Position numbers and translations under genes: made by a program
Assembly: GCA_031272565.1 (NCBI GenBank)
Contig: JAISTN010000331.1
Span: 1 to 10,918 of the forward strand
Direction of reading: 5' to 3'
DNA: 10,918 nucleotides
Origin: Bifidobacteriaceae bacterium
Lineage (GTDB): Bacteria > Actinomycetota > Actinomycetes > Actinomycetales > WQXJ01
Notes under the pieces: generated by a model
What the model was told of the DNA's origin: nothing
The model's database searches: none
What the model saw: only the letters and a program-made list of their open reading frames with translations
Part shown: in pieces, positions 1 to 6,024 of the stretch
How positions within the stretch are numbered: the stretch's first letter is position 1
Layout: each line of letters begins with the position of its first letter

Positions 1-2
1 CC

Positions 3-2507
3 TGTGTCGACCGGGTGGCAGATGCCGACCGGGCGGCCGGTGCTGTGCCGAGAGTGTATGGGATTCAGGAGGCCGGTGGTGCCCGGGCGGCCGGTGTTGA
101 CCACGCGCCTGATGCCGGTCACACGGTCCGGGCCGCTCAGGCGGGGGGCGTCAACCCGGCCAGCGCTGTCGATGGCGCGGCGCTGCCGCCGGTGGAGGTG
201 TTGGTCACCGCCTCGGAGGCGGAGGCCGCCGCCTGGATGGCCCACCAACTGCGCTGGGCTCACCTGAGCGGCCGCATCGCCTGGGAGGACATGGCAGTGT
301 TGACCCGGACGGCCGGCCAGGTGACGGTGGTGCGGGCCGCCCTGGCGGCGGCCGGGGTGCCGGTCCATGTGCCCGGCTCGGAAGTGCTGAGCACTGACCA
401 GCCGGCGGTGGCCGCGCTGGTGGCCGCCTTGGAGCACTGTGTGGCGCCGGGCGGGCTGGATGGGCCCGGTGCGCTGGCGCTGGCGGCTTCCTCCCTGGGT
501 GGCATGGATGCGGTCGAAATCAGGGCCTTGCGGCGGGCGCTGAAAGCGGCAGCCGGGGGGCCGCCCGGCGGTCCGGACGGCCAGCCTGGCCTGGCCGCTG
601 GCGCCAAGGCAGATGCTGGTCACCCAGGGGGCCGCGCCGGCGCCGGTGATCCCACCGTGGTGGCAGGCGCTCCACCAGAGGCCATCGGCGAGGCCGGTCC
701 GGCCGATTCCGCGGCCCGGTTGGCCGCCGCGCTGGCCACCGGCCAGGGCTTGGACCAGGTTCCCGGCCCGGTGGGGCAAAAGGCGCGGCGCCTGGCTCAG
801 GTGCTGGCGGCCGGGCGTGAGGCCGCGGCGGAAGCCAGCTCCACGGCCTACCGGGTGCTATGGGCGCTGTGGGAGCAGTCCGGCCTGGCGGACCGTTGGC
901 AAGGCGAAGCCCTCAGAGGTGATTCAAGTCTTCGCAGCCGCCCGGGAGACCTCAGTCACCTCTTGGCCGGCGGTTGGCGCGGCGAGTGGGCAGATGCCGA
1001 CCTGGACGCGGTTTGCGCTCTGTTCGCGGCGGCGGCCCGGTTCGACGCCCGCCGGGCGGGCGCCGGTGCGCGGGGTTTCGCCGACTACTTGGCGGCCCAG
1101 CAGGTGCCCTCCGACACGGTGGCGCCCCATGCGCCACAGGACGACCGGGTGACGGTGTGCACCGCCACCGCCGCGGCCGGCCGCGAATGGGACGTGGTGG
1201 GGTTGATCGGATTGCAGGAAGAGGTCTGGCCCAACCTCAAGCTGCGGGACACCCTGATGGGGGCGGGCGAACTGGCCGACCTGGTGGATGCCAGGGCGGA
1301 CCTGGGCGGTGCGGTGACCGGCTTTGCCGAGCGGCGCCGGGCCGTGCTGGATGACGAAACCCGCATGTGCGCCTTGGCGGTGTCACGGGCCAAACGCCAC
1401 CTGGTGGTGGTGACGGTGACCAATGATGACACCAGGCCGTCCCAGTTTGCCGACCTGATCGACCCGGACGGGGCCGCCTTGGCGGGGGCCCACGAGCGCC
1501 CCAAGACCGGGCTGCCGGCGCCCTACGACCTGCGTGGCCTGGTCGCCCAGGCCCGGTATGCCCTGGTCCAGGGGGGGGCAGAACCCCAGCCCGGGCTAGT
1601 CCGGCCGGACCCGACGCCGGCCGGGGCGGCCACGGCCGCCAGCGCTGCCCGGGTGCTGGCCGTTCTGGCCGCCATCGGGACACCGGGAGCTCACCCGGAC
1701 CAGTGGGCCGGGCTGTTGCCGCCCTCAACCGACCAGCCGTTGCACGGTGAGGGCGAAGCCATCTGGCTCAGCCCGTCCAAGGTTGAGTCGCTGGAAGACT
1801 GTCCGCTGCGCTGGCTGCTGGACAGCGCCGGCGGGCACGGCGAGGCCAGCCTCAAGGCTGATCGCGGCAGCCTGATCCACGCCCTGGCCCAGGAGTTCCC
1901 ACACGCCGGGCCGGACGAGTTGCGGGGCCATTTGGCGCAGCGTTGGGCCGAACTGGGCCTGCCGGACACCTATTCGAACCGCCTGGCCTACCAGGAGGCG
2001 CTCGACATGGCCTCCCGCCTGGGCGTGTATCTACAGGCCCACCCCCAGGTGCTGGCGGTGGAACAGGCGGTCCGCTACGAGGCCAACGGTGTGGTGGTGG
2101 CGGGCATCATCGACCGGTTGGAGCCGGTCGATCAGGTGGACGGCCAGCCCGCCGCCCGGGTGGTGGACTTCAAGACCGGCGCCGTGGTGCCGTCGGTGGC
2201 TCAGGCCAAGGTCAACCCGCAGCTTGGTGTCTACCAGGCGGCGGTCGAATCTGGGGCCGTACCGGGCGTGGCCAAGGCGGCCGGCGCCACGCTGGTCTAC
2301 CTGTCACAGGGCAAGGAGGCCTACCAGCGCCACCAACCGGCACCAGATCAGGCGGCCGATCCAGCCTGGGTGGACAAGCTGCTGGAGCGCTGCCGGCATC
2401 GGGTCAGCCAGGCGCGCTTCCAGGCCAACCCCGGCCCGGGCTGCCGGTTCTGCCAGGTAGCGGCCTGCTGCCCGGCCCAGTCTGTGGGACAGGCGGTGAC
2501 GGCATGA
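3..2507 (+). CDS. adnA: AdnA-like helicase-nuclease subunit (5' partial)
   Basis: This is the C-terminal part of the AdnA subunit of the AdnAB motor-nuclease, which resects DNA double-strand breaks in actinobacteria. The frame is open to the left edge, so the GTG at 15 is probably internal. Walker A, Walker B and motif III must lie upstream. Seen here: a late helicase motif with core GREWDVV near 1180-1200, an arginine-bearing motif VI (AVSRAKRHL, about 1377-1403), then a RecB-type nuclease domain. The nuclease shows His in RGSLIHAL (about 1864-1887), Asp at 2112, and D-F-K with Asp at 2166 and Lys at 2172, followed by a Q-x3-Y motif. Cys codons at 1800, 2442, 2451 and 2469 form a Cys...C-x2-C-x5-C set, the iron-sulphur staple pattern of AddB-type nucleases. 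Two Ala/Gly/Pro-rich linkers occur near 15-190 and 540-720. The gene overlaps adnB by 4 bp, indicating one operon. The alternative call is a generic UvrD/RecB protein, less likely given the pairing. Confidence 0.87.
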   Translation, partial: CVDRVADADRAAGAVPRVYGIQEAGGARAAGVDHAPDAGHTVRAAQAGGVNPASAVDGAALPPVEVLVTASEAEAAAWMAHQLRWAHLSGRIAWEDMAVLTRTAGQVTVVRAALAAAGVPVHVPGSEVLSTDQPAVAALVAALEHCVAPGGLDGPGALALAASSLGGMDAVEIRALRRALKAAAGGPPGGPDGQPGLAAGAKADAGHPGGRAGAGDPTVVAGAPPEAIGEAGPADSAARLAAALATGQGLDQVPGPVGQKARRLAQVLAAGREAAAEASSTAYRVLWALWEQSGLADRWQGEALRGDSSLRSRPGDLSHLLAGGWRGEWADADLDAVCALFAAAARFDARRAGAGARGFADYLAAQQVPSDTVAPHAPQDDRVTVCTATAAAGREWDVVGLIGLQEEVWPNLKLRDTLMGAGELADLVDARADLGGAVTGFAERRRAVLDDETRMCALAVSRAKRHLVVVTVTNDDTRPSQFADLIDPDGAALAGAHERPKTGLPAPYDLRGLVAQARYALVQGGAEPQPGLVRPDPTPAGAATAASAARVLAVLAAIGTPGAHPDQWAGLLPPSTDQPLHGEGEAIWLSPSKVESLEDCPLRWLLDSAGGHGEASLKADRGSLIHALAQEFPHAGPDELRGHLAQRWAELGLPDTYSNRLAYQEALDMASRLGVYLQAHPQVLAVEQAVRYEANGVVVAGIIDRLEPVDQVDGQPAARVVDFKTGAVVPSVAQAKVNPQLGVYQAAVESGAVPGVAKAAGATLVYLSQGKEAYQRHQPAPDQAADPAWVDKLLERCRHRVSQARFQANPGPGCRFCQVAACCPAQSVGQAVTA
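1571..1578 (+). other. Run of eight G within adnA
   Basis: An uninterrupted G8 lies in the reading frame of adnA (codons for Gln-Gly-Gly-Ala) between the helicase motor and the nuclease domain. Such a run is a potential slippage site for replication or sequencing. The frame continues intact across it to a proper nuclease domain. Confidence 0.8.
2504..2507 (+). promoter_or_regulatory. ATGA start/stop overlap coupling adnA and adnB translation
   Basis: The adnB ATG shares bases with the adnA TGA. This arrangement lets a terminating ribosome restart on the next gene and suits equal production of the two subunits of a heterodimer. The Shine-Dalgarno candidate GGGACAGG (2486-2493) is weak and 10 bp away, which makes coupling the likely main route. 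Confidence 0.75.
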
Positions 2508-5500
2508 GCGGCACCGCGGCGGGCTGGCGCTGGACCCCGCAAGACCTGGCCAAGCAACTGGGCGAACACCAGCCCACCGAGGAACAGGCGGCCGTCATCG
2601 CCGCCCCGTTGGAGCCCACCTTGGTGGCCGCCGGGGCCGGCTCTGGCAAGACCCAAACCCTGGCCTTCCGGGTGGCCTACCTGGTGGCGAATGGCCTGGT
2701 GGACGGCGCCAGCGTGCTGGGGCTGACCTTTACCCGCAAGGCGGCTGGGGAACTGGCGGCCCGCATCCGGTCGATGCTGGGCCGGCTTGGCTTGCCGGAC
2801 ACCGGCCAGCCGGCCGTTGCCACCTACAACTCCTATGCGGTTGGCATTGTGCGCGACCATGCCCTGCGGTTGGGCTACGACCCGGACGCGGAAGTACTAA
2901 GTGACGGCACCCGGTGGCAACTGGCCATGGAGGTGGTGGAAGGCTGGGAGGCCGAACCGCTGACTGGGGTCTCGCCGGCCACGCTGGCCGCCCTGGTGCT
3001 GAACCTGGCGGACCAGTGTGTCGACAATGGGGTCGAACCAGCCGCGGCCGGGGAAGCCTTGGCCGCGCTGGTTGAGGACCTGACCACCAAGCCGGCCGGC
3101 GTCAACCCGGCTACCGGCCGCACCAAGAGCGCGCTGCCGCCAGGGTTGAAGTCCGCCATCGCCTCGCTGGGCAAGCGCCAGGCCGTCATGGGGCTGGTTC
3201 AGCGTTACGCCGATCTGAAGCGCCAGCGCGGCCAGATGGACTTTGCCGACCAGATCGCATTGGCGGCCCGCCTGGCGGTGGCCTTCCCGGTCATTGGCCG
3301 CGCCGAACGCGAGCGCTATCAGGCCGTGTTGTTGGACGAATACCAAGACACCTCCGGCAGCCAGGTCAAGCTGCTGTCCACCCTGTTTGCGGGCCACCCG
3401 GTGATGGCGGTGGGCGACCCACACCAGTCGATTTACGGCTGGCGCGGGGCCCAGGCCGCCACCCTAGCCCGCTTTGTGGAGGACTTTGCCGGGGCGCCCG
3501 GTCTGGACACGGCCGCCGATGCCGCTCGCGGGGCCGATCCCGCTCGCCGGGCCGCCGGTTCGGCGGCTGCCGCCGGTGCCGGTCACGACGCGGCGGCTGC
3601 CGCCGGCGAGGCCACCACCCGCCCGGCTGGTTTGGGTGATGGCACTGCCGCGGTGCCGGACCTGGCGGCGCGGCGGGCCCCGGTGCTGTCCTTGTCCACC
3701 GCCTGGCGCAACGACCAGGCCATCTTGGAGGCGGCCAACCAGGTGGCGGGGCCACTGCGGCAGGCGAGCCCCATCGATCTGCCTCAACTGCAGGCCCGGC
3801 CCGGAGCCGGCCCGGGCTTGGTCGAGACCGGTTTTTATGCGACGGCCGCGGCCGAGGCCGCGGCCGTCGCGGACTATCTGGTGCGCGCTTGGCGCGACGC
3901 GCCGCCGGTCGGTTCGCGCCGGCGCACGGCGGCCGTGTTGTGCCGCACCCAGAGGCAGTTCGGATTGATGGCGCAGGCCCTGTTGGAGGCCGGCCTGCCG
4001 CACGAGCTGGTTGGTGTGGGCGGGCTGCTGGCGGTGCCCGAGGTCCAAGACGTGGTGGCGTTGCTGCGCTGCGCGCAGGACCCTTCCCGGGGGGATGCCT
4101 TTATGCGGCTGGCCACCTCGCCGCGTTACAACCTGGGGGCCAGGGACCTGCGGGCGCTGGAGCGGCTGGCACGGGGATTGGCACGGGACGGGGCGCCTGA
4201 GCCCGGCAGCACACCAGGTGTCATCGACGCCCTGGCGGTCATGGCAGAACAGCCCGCTGAGGTACCCGGCCTGAGCCGGGAAGGCCGGCGCCGCTTGACC
4301 CGCCTGGGTCACGCCATTGTGCAGGTCAGGTCACAGGCCGCCCGGCTGGCGGCGCCCGAACTGGTCCAGGTGGCTGAGCGCGCCCTGGGCCTGGACCTTG
4401 ACCTGATGGCCCATTACGGCCCGGCCGGCCGGGCTCACTTGCAGCAGTTGGTGCTGGAGGCGCACGGCTTTGTGCGCCAGATGGCCGGGGCGGGTGGCCT
4501 GACCGGTTTCCTGGACTGGCTTGAGAGCGAACAAGAGCGGGGCCGGGGCCTGGAACCGGGCCGGGTGGAGGTGTCCCCGGACGCGATCCAGGTGATGACG
4601 GTGCACGCCGCCAAGGGCCTCGAATGGGACGTGGTGGTGGTGCCGGGTCTGGTGGGGGCCAAGTTCCCGTCCACCCCCACCGACAAGTTGGGCCGCTTCA
4701 CGGCGGCCGGCTGGCTGACCGATGCCTCCCAGTCCGGCGGCAGCGGCGGCCTGCCGTGGGAGTTGCGCCGTGACGCCCGCGACCTGCCTGTCTTTGCTTA
4801 TGCCGCCGCCCCCACGGTGGTGGAACTGGATGAGGCCTTCCAGGATTTCCTGCAGGCGGCGGGGACTCACGCGCTGGCGGAAGAGCGCCGGGTAGCCTAC
4901 GTGGCGCTGACCAGGGCCCGGTCCCGGTTGCTGCTGAGCGGCTCTTGGCAGGTGGAGGGACGCACCAGGGTCCAAGAGCCCTCGGTCTTCCTGGCCGAGT
5001 TGGTCCAGGCTGGCCTGGCTTCCGATGCCACCTGGGAGCCGGCCCCGGCGGTGCTGGAAGACGCTGCCGAAGGGGACCAGTCTGAAGACTGGACCGGTGT
5101 GCCGGGCGGCCTGCCGGCCGCGGCCGAACCAGCCATGTGGCCGGTTGAGAACCCGCTCGGTGAGCGCCGGGCGGGGGTACTGGCCGCCGCGGGCCAGGTC
5201 TTGGACCAGCTCCAGCAACTGGTTGCCCCAGCGCCGCCGGTCGCTGGGCAACCAGCGCCCGGCGGGGCCGAATGGGCCATCAGCCGGCTGACTAGTGACG
5301 CGGCGCTGGCCGGGCCGCTGGCCAGCCGGGCGGCCGACCTCCTGAGAGAGCAGGTGGCGTCGGGACAGGGCGCCACCGTCCGCCTGCCCGCGGCTGTTTC
5401 GGCCACCGGCCTGGTTGGGCTGCTGGCAGACCCGGCCCAGGCGGCCCTAGCCTGGCGCCGTCCGCTGCCGCTGCCGCCCGCCACCGCCGCCCAGGTGGGG

Positions 5501-6016
5501 GAGTTGTTCCACCAGCGGGCGGAGGCTCACTTGCGGGCGCTCCACGGGTCGGTCGGCGAACAGCCCACCTTGGAGGGTGCGGATGAGTGGGTTGACCAGC
5601 CGCAGGACGAGACCGTGGCCCAGCGGGTGGAGGAGTTGATGGCGGCCTTCGCCGCCTCGCGTTGGGCCACCCAGGAGTTCAGCTTGGTGGCGGCCGAGGC
5701 GGCCATGGCCTTTGCGCTTGGAGGGTTGACCACCGTGGCGCGGGTGGACGCGGTGTTCCGTGACCGGCAGGGCCGGCATGTGGTGGTGGACTGGAAGACT
5801 GGCCAGCCGCCCAAGGACGGTGGCGCTTGGCCAGGCCACGCCAACCAGGTCCGCCTGTATCAGGCGGCGTTGGCCCGGCAGTTGGGCGTCGCGGCCAGCG
5901 AGGTCTTGGGCTACGTCCACTATGTCCCGGCCAACTGTGCGGTCGAGGTCAAGCCGGATGATGACTACCTGGCCGGCATCGAGGCTCGGCTGGCCGCCTT
6001 GACGGGCAGCGGCTGA
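2504..6016 (+). CDS. adnB: AdnB-like ATP-dependent helicase-nuclease subunit
   Basis: AdnB is the partner motor-nuclease of AdnA. It translocates 3'-5' on ssDNA using ATP and cuts DNA with a C-terminal RecB-like domain. I chose ATG 2504 because it overlaps the adnA stop (ATGA), and the family's N-terminal sequence begins about there; the frame is open upstream only as antisense-like coding. This gives 1170 residues. Visible motifs: Walker A GAGSGKT at residues 44-50, motif Ia TFTRKAAGE, Walker B/DEYQDT at 278-283, motif III GDPHQSIYGWRGA, HAAKGLEWD at 701-709, motif VI YVALTRAR at 799-806. The nuclease has G-x3-H (ELFHQRAEAH), Asp1082, Asp1096-Trp-Lys1098 and the QVRLYQAA motif, so both motor and nuclease look active. 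It has no iron-sulphur cysteine set; that lies only in AdnA. An Ala-rich insert of about 60 residues (333-390) separates motif III from the next helicase motif and is encoded by short DNA repeats. A weak GGGACAGG lies 10 bp upstream of the start, so translational coupling to adnA is likely. Confidence 0.94.
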   Translation: MSGTAAGWRWTPQDLAKQLGEHQPTEEQAAVIAAPLEPTLVAAGAGSGKTQTLAFRVAYLVANGLVDGASVLGLTFTRKAAGELAARIRSMLGRLGLPDTGQPAVATYNSYAVGIVRDHALRLGYDPDAEVLSDGTRWQLAMEVVEGWEAEPLTGVSPATLAALVLNLADQCVDNGVEPAAAGEALAALVEDLTTKPAGVNPATGRTKSALPPGLKSAIASLGKRQAVMGLVQRYADLKRQRGQMDFADQIALAARLAVAFPVIGRAERERYQAVLLDEYQDTSGSQVKLLSTLFAGHPVMAVGDPHQSIYGWRGAQAATLARFVEDFAGAPGLDTAADAARGADPARRAAGSAAAAGAGHDAAAAAGEATTRPAGLGDGTAAVPDLAARRAPVLSLSTAWRNDQAILEAANQVAGPLRQASPIDLPQLQARPGAGPGLVETGFYATAAAEAAAVADYLVRAWRDAPPVGSRRRTAAVLCRTQRQFGLMAQALLEAGLPHELVGVGGLLAVPEVQDVVALLRCAQDPSRGDAFMRLATSPRYNLGARDLRALERLARGLARDGAPEPGSTPGVIDALAVMAEQPAEVPGLSREGRRRLTRLGHAIVQVRSQAARLAAPELVQVAERALGLDLDLMAHYGPAGRAHLQQLVLEAHGFVRQMAGAGGLTGFLDWLESEQERGRGLEPGRVEVSPDAIQVMTVHAAKGLEWDVVVVPGLVGAKFPSTPTDKLGRFTAAGWLTDASQSGGSGGLPWELRRDARDLPVFAYAAAPTVVELDEAFQDFLQAAGTHALAEERRVAYVALTRARSRLLLSGSWQVEGRTRVQEPSVFLAELVQAGLASDATWEPAPAVLEDAAEGDQSEDWTGVPGGLPAAAEPAMWPVENPLGERRAGVLAAAGQVLDQLQQLVAPAPPVAGQPAPGGAEWAISRLTSDAALAGPLASRAADLLREQVASGQGATVRLPAAVSATGLVGLLADPAQAALAWRRPLPLPPATAAQVGELFHQRAEAHLRALHGSVGEQPTLEGADEWVDQPQDETVAQRVEELMAAFAASRWATQEFSLVAAEAAMAFALGGLTTVARVDAVFRDRQGRHVVVDWKTGQPPKDGGAWPGHANQVRLYQAALARQLGVAASEVLGYVHYVPANCAVEVKPDDDYLAGIEARLAALTGSG
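3515..3550 (+). repeat. Imperfect 18-bp tandem repeat (2 copies) inside adnB
   Basis: GCCGATGCCGCTCGCGGG at 3515-3532 is followed directly by GCCGATCCCGCTCGCCGG at 3533-3550; 16 of 18 bases agree. The copies are in frame and encode ADAARG and ADPARR in the Ala-rich insert between helicase motif III and the next motif. This looks like a recent slippage duplication in a tolerant surface loop. Confidence 0.8.
3561..3606 (+). repeat. 16-bp direct repeat, copies 30 bp apart, in adnB insert
   Basis: CGGCGGCTGCCGCCGG occurs at 3561-3576 and again at 3591-3606, exactly 30 bp (10 codons) apart and in frame, encoding Ala-rich segments. Each copy is also nearly self-complementary around its central T. 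It adjoins the 18-bp tandem repeat, so the whole insert seems built from small duplications. Confidence 0.8.
3839..3870. repeat. Perfect inverted repeat, 15-bp arms with 2-bp spacer, in adnB
   Basis: The left arm GCGACGGCCGCGGCC (3839-3853) and right arm GGCCGCGGCCGTCGC (3856-3870) are exact reverse complements around GA. It lies in coding sequence for ATAAAEAAAVA just after the Ala-rich insert. It could form a very stable GC hairpin in mRNA or single-stranded DNA. There is no T-run after it, so it is not a normal terminator. Confidence 0.85.
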
Positions 6017-6024
6017 ATCACTGC

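Noticed and set aside
1943..2503. Upstream extension of the adnB frame (186 more residues)
   Set aside because: It overlaps the conserved nuclease domain of adnA in another frame and gives Gly/Pro/Arg-rich sequence without motifs. The ATG at 2504 fits the family and the operon junction.
4331..5251. 306-residue minus-strand reading frame opposite adnB (and a 282-residue one at 3464-4312)
   Set aside because: High GC keeps antisense frames open. Both are His/Gln/Arg-rich with no recognisable domain, opposite conserved helicase motifs.
6017..6024. Terminator between adnB and the kinase gene
   Set aside because: Only 8 bp separate the stop codons and no stem-loop with T-run spans them.
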